Assembly: GCA_005406025.1 (NCBI GenBank) | Contig: BGZK01000281.1 | Location: forward strand, 372,001 to 436,000 | Source of the DNA: Eumeta japonica | Taxonomy: Eukaryota; Arthropoda; Insecta; Lepidoptera; Psychidae | DNA length: 64,000 nt | Direction of reading: 5' to 3' | Shown here: piece by piece, positions 32,878 to 45,005 of the stretch | How the letters are laid out: each line of letters starts with the position of its first letter | Position numbering within the stretch: the stretch's first letter is position 1 | Notes under the pieces: model-generated | The model's database searches: none | Told to the model about the DNA's origin: nothing | Seen by the model: the letters and a program-made list of their open reading frames with translations, nothing else | Made by a program: the position numbers and the translations under genes

Positions 32878-33025
32878 AGCGTGATCAGGAGCTGAAATCA
32901 AGAGTAGTACCAGAACGAGACTTAAAGGCGATGTTGGGACTGATAGCAAAGTCTTTCCATATGAAAGATAAGACATGGAACACATCTAATATACACGTGG
33001 ACGAAGCTGCGGACGGAATGCTAGT
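32878..33025 (-). repeat. CTAG-ended purine-rich repeat
   Basis: Purine tract (gctgaaatcaagagtagtac, cagaacgagacttaaagg) ending acgtggacgaagctgcggac and gctagt at 33020-33025. Confidence 0.5.
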
Positions 33026-33194
33026 ATATAACATATTTGCTAAATATTAGCTTTAGTTGAACGGATCCACCTGCATGGACTTACAATAAATTATTTTATG
33101 TTTTACGTTTTTTAATTTTTGCGCGCACATTATATCCGTATATAAACATTACGGAATATATAAATAGTCGATATAATAATTGATAGTAATTAGG

Positions 33195-33424
33195 AAGGCA
33201 TCGGCACTGGAATCGAAAACTTGACCAGGATTTGAATCGGAAAAGAGACCGGGACTGAAAGAGGTCGTGGAACCGGAATTTGTATCCGGAAGAACTGGAC
33301 CGGGTTCGGAACCGACCGAAGAACTAGACCGGGAGCGGGACCATTATTGAAAGCGAGAAGGCACGACTTAAAAAGAGAAGAATTCCTTCTATGTGCACGC
33401 GGTCAGATCCACAGGAGAAAGCTA
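33195..33424 (-). repeat. CTAG-family purine-rich repeat
   Basis: The clearest gaccggga-type array of the set (ggcactggaatcg, gagaccgggactgaaag, ctggaccgggttcggaacc, gaccgggagcgggacc), ending in a worn gagaaagcta. Confidence 0.55.
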
Positions 33425-34339
33425 ATAGGGAACAAATATGGAGTTGCTACAATATCAAATAGATTTATGTAGGCCTAGAAAAAAATAAGTAATTATAAGA
33501 AACTAGCCTCATGTATATCCTTAGATAACTCTGTAGATATCTACAGAATTCTATCACATGAACAAATAATGGTCGTTTCTATTAGGTCATACTCAATCAT
33601 ATAGTTTATGTAATAACAGTTACAATTTCATAATATTGTTTATTTTAATAATAAATCGATCTAAGTTAAATATTTTCAGCACGAAAATAAGCAGCCACAT
33701 TTTCTTCACCGCCCTTATTCCACGCACAAACGAAACACGACACCATCCCTCACTTCAGGGTATCAACTGTATATATATTGTATTATATGTTGTATAATAA
33801 TCTCATAGAAGAAGCTGTGGACACGAAACAATTAAGGCGACAACGGAAACTCATTTCGTGGATGTACGTGACCCTCATCCCTCCGGCGGCCTCTGTCGGC
33901 GCCCGCGCGTGCTCTTCACGCCCACGGATGCGTAAACTAATAAAGTCGCTATTGTTTATCTACTCGATTACTTTTACTGCGTATCTAAATCATTTAGAAG
34001 TTAAGTTGTGGATAGTTCTCCATTCGTAAGGGGACACACTAATTTATTTTGAAATTACGGTAAAGCATATTAGTAAAGACGTCAAGTACTTACGAAGGTT
34101 CTATCATAGAGAAACTATTATGATGTTGCAGTTCATGTTAGGATTTATAATTATTAAATTTATTAATTTACAATCACATTTTATAATAGACGTTAGTTGA
34201 TATAAGGCCGTGTTGATGGTACATCATAATTTTAATATGCAAAATCGATGAAAGTTGAAGTTATTTTGAAATACCACCTGCGGTTTTACACCTAAAGGGC
34301 AACGAAAGATCTTCGAATCAGAAATAAAAAAAATCTTAA
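33425..34339. other. Unassigned, no gene seen
   Basis: A GC-rich stretch at about 33880-33930 (ccggcggcctctgtcggcgc) is the only compositional feature. The 83-codon open frame at 33778-34029 crosses it without a known motif. Confidence 0.35.
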
Positions 34340-35120
34340 TAGATTAAGAAATGAGAAAGTATAGAACCCAGATGGAATCAAAGCGAACGCTCTTCGTACC
34401 TTTCACCACAAGATTCAAACGAACCATAGAATTCGTCTTATTTCCTTGATATTTGATAAGAAGGTGAAAAATGTTATCAATGTACAATATTATTCCTATA
34501 TGAAAAACTGAAGACTGGCTTCGTTCCTTCGTTCGTGCCTTCACAACTTTTTGAAATCATGAATAAATTGACCATATAACATAAACGACAGACTCATTCT
34601 TTTAAGACTAGAAAAGACTGTACAGACATGAGTTTACGGAAGAAAAATAAAACGCAAATCCTATAAGTTATCAAGTTCATAATGAATCCACTGAATAGAA
34701 GAGAAACCCTGTCCATGATATTTATCAAACTGAATAGAGACAATCACAAGGCATTCCTGAAGAAACCGTATAATACAGGAGTAAAACCAACGTCGTCAAA
34801 ATTATCGGGTCCTCTTTGAAAAATTTCAAGAACCAAACGCAGATTTAAAACGATCTTTGGCGATGAAGAACAACAACTGCCTGCAGTACCTTACGGCTCT
34901 ATATCGGGACCATATGCGTTTGCGCAACCATAAAGGTGAAACAGGCAGTCAATATCATTATCGACTATATCAAATAACGAGGACTGAAGATCAAGGTTGA
35001 GAAGTCAGGGTTCATAAGTTCACATGGAAAAGTGGGTGCAGGATAAAATTATAGTTCAAAGATGAATAGATCCCATATATTGACGATGTAAAATGTTTAG
35101 GAATAACCTTAATAAGTTAG
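34340..35120 (+). pseudogene. Degenerate LINE reverse transcriptase
   Basis: Plus-strand fragments in RT order but in shifting frames: NPDGIKANALRTFHHK at 34365-34412 (the 'PDGI' fingers motif), KNWRLASF-like near 34505, VKIIGSSLKNFKNQ near 34796, GDEEQQLPAVPYGSISGPYA near 34859-34918 (counterpart of 'GVPQGSxLGP'), and DDVKCLGITLN at 35082-35114. Stops are numerous. The clade cannot be set by eye. Sequence up to about 36060 may be its tail, where LYWIP-like and GLY-like words hint at an RNase H region, but I cannot support that. Confidence 0.6.
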
Positions 35121-36060
35121 CGGCGATTGTCGGCGATATATGTAATTTTAAAAAAGAGTGTACCAATAACAGTATGCATAGAAAAGGAAATACTGTCAAA
35201 GAAATAAGAATAGATAATTAGGCATTAGACGATTCCAAAAAAAATATGCACTAAGGTGGTGGCGATAGGTAACTTTGCGTTTCGCATTTTGGATTTCTTA
35301 TATTCATTGAATTTTCTCCTAATGGTTTTTTTTTGTACCTATAAATAGTTTAAGTATTTTATATAGTATATTACTAACATAAAATTAATCATAATTTTGA
35401 TAGAATACAAAGCGCTTAATTTTAAAACCGGGGAAACTTATATGCCAGATAAGTGGTAGATGGAAAGAAGTAAAACGTAATATCTTTTCATGTAATATCG
35501 CTAAGTCTCATATCGGAATCACCTAAAATAAAAAAAAAAAATGACAGGCTGCATCTGTGAATCAGCGGGAACCTGTGACCGATAATCGAGCTTATAGTTT
35601 AGAGTTGGTCCCCGGGGTAGTCGTTGAAACAAATCGCCAGTTTTAGAAACAATATAAGAACAAAGTAATGATCAAAGCAAACCAAAGCTGAAGAGAAATC
35701 AGTGTCACTACCGGGTACTGTACAACAATGAACATTTCCGGTCAAATTAAAAAATATTGAGGTTTGCATACTCCCAATACTCCTTTATCTGGTAACATGG
35801 CTGCGGTCAAGATCCTGCAAGACCAAGTTGCCTAAAATAGAGAGGCAGCACCAAATCTCAACTGTCAAATCTCGCAATACGAGGGAAATGTTATACTGGA
35901 TTCCGTGGACATATGGGACCACAATCGCAACCGACACATGCTGAAAACGTGGAATGGAATACGTAGCGATATAGAAGGCAGCATTTAGACTCGCAGCACG
36001 ATATATATCGTCAAGTTCATTCTCTCCTTTATAGGGTGTATTGACTACGTTAAGAATAAA
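35121..36060 (+). other. Possible tail of the preceding LINE
   Basis: No firm motif. Words such as actggattccgtggacatat recall the IPxH start of a LINE-borne RNase H, and composition continues that of the RT relic. Boundaries are not visible. Confidence 0.25.
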
Positions 36061-39000
36061 GAAAAGAAATGTGTCTACTCAGCAAGTGAATAGTGCCTCC
36101 ACGTAGATATCTGTAAGATTAGAAATAAGGATTGATAAGGAAATTCTTGTGATTGTTTTATGTTTTATTATTGTCTAACATACAGCACTTGTAACGTACG
36201 TTAGACAACATAACTTCGCAACAACATCTATGCGAAGAATGTTGTCAATGGTCTTTTTTAAACAAACAGTGCTGCATAGCTCAAATTACTTATCACACTA
36301 GATGGGACAAGCTGTGTATCATAAGCGAATAAATGATAATCTGATTGATTCTTCCACACAAATTCCTCACAAATCGACTGAAATTATTATAGATGGTATT
36401 TCATAATGGCAGGAATTTGAACTTATAATAAAAAAAATATGAAAATGCTAGTAAAAAAAATTAATTTGAGAAAATCGGCTAAGGTAAAATAAAAAGTTAT
36501 ACTTTCCCATGTGGGGTATCCTCTCGAAAAATAGGAAGAAGGAAGATTTTTCATTCACACTAAGTTTTATTCACAAAGAAATCACATCACTCTCATCATA
36601 AAATTTAAACGTTCAATATAAAATATATCGGGTCAAAATTCGGGTATATTTTTGAATGGTAAGTATTTATTAAACTATAATTCACTTTCATGTACGTATG
36701 GTTTGGTAGATAAGTTGAGACTATTTGACACTGAAAATTATGGATATTAAAAAAAAAACTTGTAAGCAGAAATATAGTATGTTTAACTGATGTGTGACTT
36801 TAATTTGCTTTTTAACAGGAGACAGTGTCACTTTAGTGACATTTACTACCGTATTTACCGTATCATACTTTTCTTATCTATGTACGTAAAATGATTATAT
36901 TCATAATGAATAAATTTCGGCGCGGAATTCGATTTTCACTTGCTTGGATTCTCAAATCTTGTCACAGCTTCCGTGAATTGTACAACTCAACGGTTTTTTA
37001 TTTCATGCTTCTATGATAACCCTTACGTAAATCATAGTTTTTAAAGAATTGTCTCTACATGTATATGTTGAGAAAACGTGGCGGTGGTTAAGTAGTGAAG
37101 GATTCGTGATAATAAATAATTACTTGTAGAATGACATTGGTATATGATGTTTTCGCGTATCTCTAACAATCACGCAGAGTATGTGTTGCACTGATATTTG
37201 TTCAACTGAACACACAACTATACAGGATTAAAACAATTGTTTCAAAACATGCACATAGTATTACTTATTTATTTCCACTCATAATTAAAACTGGAATGTG
37301 ATTAATTTAGTAGAGTTATCAGGTTCGAGATATCGTCTTAACAGATATTATTGGATATTCGATTCTTTGCATTATTAAGGAAACTTGATAATATTCCGGT
37401 CTTGAGTCACTACGTCGGCAAATTCTTAAAAATGAATTTGTTGCATCTGGATTTTGTAAACTTCAGCATTCTTTATCTTCCTTTTGTTTACTTATATGAA
37501 CTGGTTCATTACTATCCGTGACAATAATATTCGACTGACTTCAGATAATTCCAGTTCTCTAGATTTTTTTAGCATACTTTTTAGATAACTATAGACCTAC
37601 GAATATTTTTTACAGTAACTATAATAACAGTTTCAAAGTAAGGCGACGTCGTTTTAGATTTGTAGAAAAAAAAAATGTTCGATCATATCGTCAAAGGCTG
37701 GAAAATTGGAAAGCAAATTGCACCTTTATTCCGGTATATACAGATAATGGTACCATGCAATAAATTGCTTTCGTCGATCGGCTGACAGATGATTCGATAT
37801 CTGTAACGATAGAGATGCCCGTTATCGACAAGTGAGCTGTCAGCGAAATTGATGAATTGCGGAGAAACATGAAATTATTTTGTACGTTGCAGTAAATTTC
37901 GAAAAATATTCAATATTTATTGTTATATAGAGTTATTACCTTAAAACGTTTTGGTTTTCATGGCTCTATTGTGGGATATCATATTTTAGAATAAGGAGAG
38001 ATAGAACTTAAGGCTTCCGTGCTTTGATCAAGTGCGATTTGGAGTACATTAAAGAAAGCTGTCAGAAGTAATAACGCCTTTTTTACATGGGGATTCCTCA
38101 GGGGACACTCGGAGTGTGGGGATTGTCAATCGAATTATGTGCAGTATCTACCAACTAAAACCCCATGGCGTCCTTCTCGTGGTCTTGTACTGGAGCTTCG
38201 GGTAAGTTGGCGCACTTATCATCTGGCCTAACGGCGTTGGATCTTTCTATTGTAAGAAGGCCCTCGTCTTGCGATCGCGGCGGGGATAATGTCTATAGTC
38301 AAGAGTTTAATATGCTTAAATTGGAAACTCATCAGGATTCGTGGTAAAACATATCTTAATATTTTTTTTTTGTAAAATTAGTATGGAGAATGTAATGTTT
38401 ACCGCTCGGCTGAATAGGTGACTCGGGACTTTACGAACAGCGAAACGGAAATTACGGTAATAAAGTGCCTTCATTAATAATGATATAAGCGCTCCCTCGC
38501 CTTGTGTTATGTATCAAATGCGAATGGTTTGAATAAAAGGTAAAGTTAAAATCGAAAACTTAAAAAATTCCTGAAACAAATAATATCTTTAAAAAGTTAA
38601 AAAAATAACAGGTATTGGGTATTTAAGTCTAATATAAATATTAGGTAATATTTTGGTCCAACTGTCGTCGCGTCGGGGGACCGCTAATTATGACTTAGAC
38701 TCAATAATCAAATACTGATGTTTTCATATTTACTCACGATACCTAAATAGCTTACTTGTATTTAAAATTCATGCTTTGTCATTTTTAGTCGTTTTTAAGG
38801 TTACGAGGCAAAATGGCAAAAAGCGGAACGCTTATAGTTTCGTATGTTACAGGCATTACATTAAAAAATTATAACATATATATTGATGAAATTTAGAGTA
38901 TAGGTGTCTTGTAAGAGCCGCTACTAAGTTTGATAGTTAAATAACGAAAAGAAATATTTCTAGGGAGGCACTCCGTACATATAACAGAAACCGAAAAAAA

Positions 39001-39490
39001 TTTTTTTCTCCAAACATCAATGTGTAGCACATATATCGACAGTTCTTTTAAAAAGAATTTTATGGTTTCTAAGCAATTTTTTAGATTAAGTGAATGTTTT
39101 TGGAAATAATTGCTCCGAAAGTAGCATAAATTGTGTCCCCCGTTCTTTATTTTTTTAACTGTGTGTCAAAAATATGTGAAAAAATATTACAAAGGTGAGG
39201 CTTAATAAATACTTTCAAAAAAAGATTATTATGAACATAATTGGATATTTCGTTTATGAGTTATTGCCGGAACTGTGCTTCTCGACAACAGGACGTAAGT
39301 GCTATGAAGATACGCTATTTTGCTGATGCACTTCAATTTATACTAGTTTAAGAGGAATAATAGACATACCTACTTGTTTTTCTAGTTTAAGAGGACTAAA
39401 GCTCTTATACCTATTCTGTGCGGGAAATGTGGAAAAAAGTGTAACAACGTAGTTTTTTCATCTACAGTGCATTTATTTGTGGTAATTGCT
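36061..39490. other. Long unassigned stretch
   Basis: No gene recognised over 3.4 kb. At 36170-36213 ttgtctaac/gttagacaa form a short hairpin. At 38160-38350 a GC-elevated stretch is open for 60 codons (plus) with no motif that I can name. Confidence 0.35.
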
Positions 39491-39540
39491 TCGGAACCCT
39501 GCACTGAGCATGGTCCAATATGCTCTTGGCCGGTTTTTTG
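39491..39540 (+). repeat. LINE 3' tail fragment
   Basis: tcggaaccctgcactgagca, then tgctcttggccggtttttt. Resembles, from memory, the ending of an abundant moth and butterfly CR1-type LINE ('...cttggccggtttttt'). No coding part is attached. Confidence 0.5.
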
Positions 39541-41265
39541 TTATTACACGTATCACCTCCGTAGTCCCCCGTCACTACGACACTTAGATTAAAATATTAC
39601 CTACTACTTATCTTAAAATGAAAGGGTTAATACGTATTACATATTACAGGAATTAACTATGTGAGTTGTGTAAATTTTTAATATAAGTTTTCTTTCCCTC
39701 AATTTTTACTTTACATATTATTTTATTTATTTACTTTTGTATAAATTTATGATTAATAAAAATGAAGGAATGATAGTGGTAATTAATAACATGTTAAAGT
39801 AAAGAAAATAAAAAAAAATGCCAACTAGAATAATTCAACTATTTCAACCCGATCCCTTCGAAACAGATAGTAACGAAGATATATATTTACTTAATAATTA
39901 GAAATCGATACTTTAATTCTAAAGCTAATAAAAAAAAGTTAAACTAATGGATTTTTTTAGAAATGATCGTAAGGACTACAGACTTTACAGACGCGATCGG
40001 TTTTCTAAATTATTTGATACCTTTTTTTTGTTACATCAAATCGTTTCTTAAAGCTGAGACAATTAAACTTCATTAAATTATTTATAAAATGTTATGCAAA
40101 TTTTCCCATTTTCATATACATGCTAACTAGAGTACAATGAAAGAAATAGCTGCTGATAAGAGGTGAAAATAATTTTGTGAATCGTAAAGCTTTCTCAAAA
40201 GCTATACGTTACGAGTCGTGCAATTTAGGAAAAAAAAGATAGAAATGTAAATAACCATAGTGTAGTTGACGGTCAAAACGAGTGAATACATTTTGACCAC
40301 ACCTAAAATCAATATTTAAAGAAAAATAGGTTACATTTATTTCTCTGTAAGTTATGAATCATCATGACCTGGGCAATTGGTTATCTATTTTCTTACAGAA
40401 AAACTATTGTTTACTTTCTGTTAAATTCCTCCTTCACTAAAACCGTCGCGATTGTTATGTCTAGACGGCCCTTGTATCTCCGATGCTGGGCAATGTCGAT
40501 TATCTCGATTTGTGGTCGGATCACCTGAATTTTTGATAGCCATTTGATCGTTTCTTAACACACCGGCGGGACAGAACGCTATAATGTCATCCTAATTCCA
40601 TCGACCACATGAAGTGCAAAAAAACTCAGTCGAAATTACGTTTCCATTCGAGATTATATTTTCTCAAGCGATGGAAATGATCTTAATTCTCTCTTTATGC
40701 TTATCGCGTTACACAACGATGCCTTAGTACCGCTTTGCCAATACAACTCATGAGCATCACGATAAATGGCGATGCGCCGGCGCCGCAACAGAACTCTGCT
40801 TTCGCCTCGCCTTTGCCGGTGAAAACGCTCTCACGCTGCTGACGGAGTACTTTGCTTCACAAAAGGGGATTAAAATGAAACAAGATGCGTTTAGTAGACG
40901 TACCCCGCACAAGATTCTGCTGTAATCCCATTCTTGCTTTATTTTGCTTTGGGATGATAAATCGGATATCCTTTTGTTTATGCAATTAAAATATGCGAAT
41001 GAATTTAGAGATATGAAAAAATTTAAGTCTACGTAATATAATAAATATTTGGAAAATCCAAAAGTGCACGCCTCACCGAGGTCATTAACTTCTAAAATAA
41101 AAAATTTCAATGGAGTTTTTGATAATGAAATTTCAAAAAAAGATTTATCAAATTCATATTTCGCGCCATTTCGTGAGATATTTATAATGGCGCATGCGCT
41201 GATCTCAACTTTTCACATATGGCTTAAGGCCAATCTTCATTTGTATATAAATATAGATATACAAA
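39541..41265. other. Unassigned, no gene seen
   Basis: AT-rich. The two open frames at 40757-41110 (minus) and 41049-41327 (plus) overlap and have no recognisable domain. Confidence 0.35.
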
Positions 41266-41303
41266 CACCACCTCAACGCTCCGCTTGTAAGGCGTGCAAT
41301 ACA
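41266..41303 (+). repeat. 38-bp duplicated core, copy 1
   Basis: caccacctcaacgctccgct, then tgtaaggcgtgcaataca. It differs from 41681-41718 at 2 of 38 positions, while flanks on both sides do not align. Confidence 0.7.
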
Positions 41304-41680
41304 CAGTTGTTTTTTAGTTTTCTGTAAATTATAATTAAACGACAGTACTTAGAACGTTAATATTAACTAGGAATCAGCACAGGGTATAACTATATAATAA
41401 AAAAAAAAAGTATTCCGGTAAGATACATTTTTCGACCAATTTCTCTGCCACATACATGGATCCATAAACACAGACTGACGGACGTCCAACAATGATTGAT
41501 TTTAATGTTATTATTTATTATATTAAACAAAATAATTATTTATAAAATATGCCATATGTGCTAGACAGATTATTTAACTTGATATTAATGCACTCATATT
41601 ATTCTGTACGTGTTATGTTAGTAAAAGAAAAGTCATTTAAGTTTCGAAAGCCTGGGTTTTTTGACATGTCGAGAGTAGAG

Positions 41681-41718
41681 CACCACCTCAACGCTCCACT
41701 TGTGAGGCGTGCAATACA
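41681..41718 (+). repeat. 38-bp duplicated core, copy 2
   Basis: caccacctcaacgctccact, then tgtgaggcgtgcaataca. Two transitions from copy 1, 415 bp away, same orientation. Confidence 0.7.
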
Positions 41719-42565
41719 TTTACGAGTATCATAAGTATCATAGGTGAAATATTCAATTACAAAAATAATTTCAACCGGCTTGTCCTATTGTGCTATGTGT
41801 GAAAAGAAAATCCAAACAATTGCTAGTTCAACTCGCATGGAGACTACATTGAATATCTACCATTTATATTAAATCTGACCCAAATTTGTTTGTGCTAACC
41901 AAAAATAGTACGTATGGTACCAAATTGTAGAGGGAAATTGTTGAATATATTGCCTATTGTTAAATTTTGTCTTGTTTATTTTTGAACACGTGAACTAAGA
42001 CCGAGTGATGGAAGATATTCTGATACTTAATTTTTTAATGTGTCCTCAAAATTAATATTGCAACCCAATAATGCAGTCCATTATAAACTGAAATTCGCTA
42101 AGTACGTGAGGGCATAGTTAATGAGTGTCAGCTAAAACTGGATATTGAGAGGAAGCAAAACGAAATGAACTACAGACTCCTTAAAGATTTTCCGTTAATT
42201 TATAAGGAGAGTTATTTTTTGCAATTTTTTTTTCAATTTTAGACACAATAGTAACGGAAATAAGAGGGTATGGTCGATTTTCATTTATTTTTTAAATAAA
42301 TTTAAAACTATTTACTTTCAAATTATAAAAAAAAATGTCACACAGTGCAATTTGCAAAACGATTTTTTAAATTATCTAATTTACTTCCGAAAAGTGACCC
42401 CGTTATTTCAAATTTTCGTTATATTCGTTATACATCCGTTATACATTCGTTATACATTTATTTTCGTTATACATCTCCATATTTGAGTTGCAGACGTATC
42501 TACAAATGTGTAGAAAATATGAACATAATAAGTCCAGTAGATTCAGATCAAAATACAGGTAAGTG
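41719..42565. other. Unassigned, no gene seen
   Basis: AT-rich. A short run of cgttatacat-type words at 42420-42475 is a weak 10-15 bp tandem (ttcgttatac.tc). Confidence 0.4.
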
Positions 42566-42646
42566 ACCGACGGAAAAACAGGCGGACATACTAGTGATCC
42601 TATGAGGATTCCATTTCTTTTATCCATACACACGGAACCCTAAAAA
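42566..42646 (+). repeat. LINE 3' tail fragment
   Basis: gaccgacggaaaaacaggcg, gacatactagtgatcc, then cacggaaccctaaaaat. Same kind of tail as 43905-44090. Confidence 0.5.
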
Positions 42647-43389
42647 TAAGCCAAACTTCGTTATAAAAGAAATGAAGCAACGGCTGTTACGCGAACCTAA
42701 TATATCTGCCAAAAATTTTTTTGTTGTTGATATTTTTTATTTACACTTCATAAAATTGGAACTATTTTAAACTTAGTATATTTTTCTGTCTTGAGATCTC
42801 GTGCTCAATATTGGCGATTCTATTTCTAAAGTTACTGGATCATCACTTCAATTTCATTATGAAGAACAAAGACTTTTTGACACGTTTTCTTACTGACGTT
42901 ATCGAGTCAGAGTGATGTTAGTGCACTCGATATCGATGTTGAAATGTTAGATCAACCTTTTGTTATCTCTTCATCATCTTCTTAAGCAACTGTTTGATGT
43001 GTATTGAGTTTCATTGTTGCTAGTCAGTCCCTCTGGATTTCATGACGAAAACTTTGAAGCAAGGGCGGATCGTGAATTTGCTGGGTCCTGGGCTAACGCT
43101 ATTTGGGAGCCTATCAATTGATCAAAGTAATTGCCATTTTATCAAAAAAACTGTTTTCTTTATTAATGTGCACGGTATAGACCGTAAAATTTGAAAAATG
43201 AGTGATCCTGTAAGCCGTACCTAAAACTTCCCGCTATTTTCCAGATTGAAGTGTTCGAATAAATTATATCTATTCTCATCTTGTCTTCAATTTTGCTGTT
43301 TTATTCCTGTCTTTAACTTCAATTCTATTAATAAAAAAATGGTAGACTTCCAAAAATAGATCTGACTGCATAATTCGAAGATTATTTAA
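42647..43389. other. Unassigned, no gene seen
   Basis: AT-rich with no motif that I can assign. Confidence 0.35.
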
Positions 43390-43690
43390 AAAAAAAAATT
43401 GATTTTTTTATAACGATATCTATCGAACGAATCAACCGATTTTGAACCCGTTTGCGACTTATGGCGCATTTTTTATATTTAAAAATTGTGGCGAAATTTC
43501 AAAAATCGATATCACTACAAATTTGAATTTTATTTAAAAAAAAGTATTTTTACGTCTGCACCATTCGATGCAGTTATATTTTGGTATCGAGCGACACAAA
43601 AGTTTTACAAAAAAAAAAAATATAATGTTTTTGATAATCATATTTTTTCAGTTTTCTCAAATCTAAAAAAATACAATAGGTTGATTTGAT
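43390..43690 (+). repeat. AT-rich dispersed repeat
   Basis: tttttttataacgatatcta, tcgaacgaatcaaccgattt, tgaacccgtttgcg. The wording 'gatatct..gaacgaatcaaccgattttga' is common in insect LINE-associated repeats. A related, more worn version occurs at 44100-44440 (aagatatctcataaacaaat, caattcattttgacgcggtt). Confidence 0.4.
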
Positions 43691-43699
43691 AGGTTGATA

Positions 43700-43779
43700 C
43701 AGTGAGTTGCATGCTGCATGTTACTGCATGGCAAGCGTTTAATAATAAATTTCCGCGAAATAACACTATACAATAGTAT
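43700..43779 (+). repeat. Dispersed repeat A, copy 2
   Basis: cagtgagttgcatgctgcat, ggcaagcgtttaataataaa, ttccgcgaaataacac. Aligns with 1304-1389; no open frame is shared between the copies. Confidence 0.5.
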
Positions 43780-43904
43780 ACTTAAATTGAGCCAGCTCGT
43801 ATAGGTTTCAAATTTAAAGAAATTTTAATTGAGTGAAAGTTTTTTAAACGCCATAAACCGCATTCGGAGTGTCCTAGGGAGGGCTCTAGAAATGTTTATT
43901 TTTG

Positions 43905-44090
43905 TTATTTACGTAACTACTAAACTAAGTAGCGGCTTATACAAGACACACACCACAAATTTCATCAACATACGTTTTGTAATTTTTGGATAAAATGCCT
44001 GTGACATACGAACGGACGGACGGACGGAGGGATGGACATGACGAAACTATAAGGGTTCCGTTTTTTGCCATTTTGACTCGGAACCCTAAA
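43905..44090 (+). repeat. CR1-like LINE 3' tail
   Basis: Contains agtagcggcttatacaagac, acgaacggacggacggacgg, gatggacatgacgaaactat, aagggttccgttttttgcca and ends ctcggaaccctaaa. This succession is the familiar tail of a lepidopteran CR1-type LINE (recollection). No RT codons are attached. Confidence 0.65.
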
Positions 44091-44639
44091 CATCGATCTA
44101 ACAAGATATTTACATTTCAACTTAAAAAAAATATTTTTTGGATTTTTTTTTATTTTTCTTTAAGATATCTCATAAACAAATCAATTCATTTTGACGCGGT
44201 TTACGGCAACGGATCCGTGCAATATTCTAAAAAATATTTGAAAACAAATGTTTAATTGAAAATTTTATTTTTATGATTTTAAAATCTACCAAGCCGGATC
44301 TTTTATAATTTTGAGAAAATTTAAGTGGAGTAGACGTTTTTTTTTCACTATTCTTTTGTTCAAGTACAAAAATAAACAAAATCGGCCGGTTACTTTAGAA
44401 ATAGTATCAAATTTTAAAAAATCCCATAAATGCTATTTCAGTGACTTCTTTATATACGAAAAATTTAGCACAAAGCACCCCACGCTTTTTTCACAATAAT
44501 ACTAGTATTTTTCGTCATTGTTCATTATTTTCTTCAGCTCATATTAAGAACTATTTTTCACTTTTTAGTTCTATGTGCTTTAAAAGCATGTTTTTTAGTT
44601 TTTTTTAAACTATATTTATTTTTTGTGTCAAGCTTAATC

Positions 44640-45005
44640 CACCCTACTGAAGAGGCATGTGTATGTGGTATGTCATTCATGGAATACCCATGAGTGCCAC
44701 ACGTGACAGTGTTCCCACCATCATTTTATTGTATTTCATATTGAGGAGCTTGGATTCTAAGCCCTCCACACCGGGTCATTGGTTCATTGCAGGTTGACTG
44801 CTACTGCTGTCGTCATCACGTTGGTGACAGGTTGACCTTTGTCACCAACTCGATGACGACATCCACGAACCTTAGCTTAACGAGTGGTTCTTAATTTGAT
44901 CAAAGTTGAAAAGAATATGGTAAATTTGCGCTTGTGAGTAGCATCGAATTCGAGCCTTCGTTCGGAGGCTCTTAACCAGTGAACCATTATCACTCGGCGC
45001 TGATT
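44640..45005 (-). mobile_element. tRNA-derived SINE with a 22-bp hairpin
   Basis: Read on the minus strand the head AGTGATAATGGTTCACTGG, then GGCTCGAATTCGATGC (B-box-like, about 44942-44958) marks a tRNA-like start. The body contains arms 44808-44829 and 44840-44861 (TGTCGTCATC and GTTGGTGACA with complements), paired except for two positions. The far end has tcatgggtattccatgaatg. The tRNA fold itself is decayed. SINE structure is inferred from the head and the absence of coding sequence. Confidence 0.5.

Noticed and set aside
38165..38347. 60-codon open frame in GC-elevated DNA
   Set aside because: No recognisable domain and no repeat partner seen; support is too weak to call a gene.
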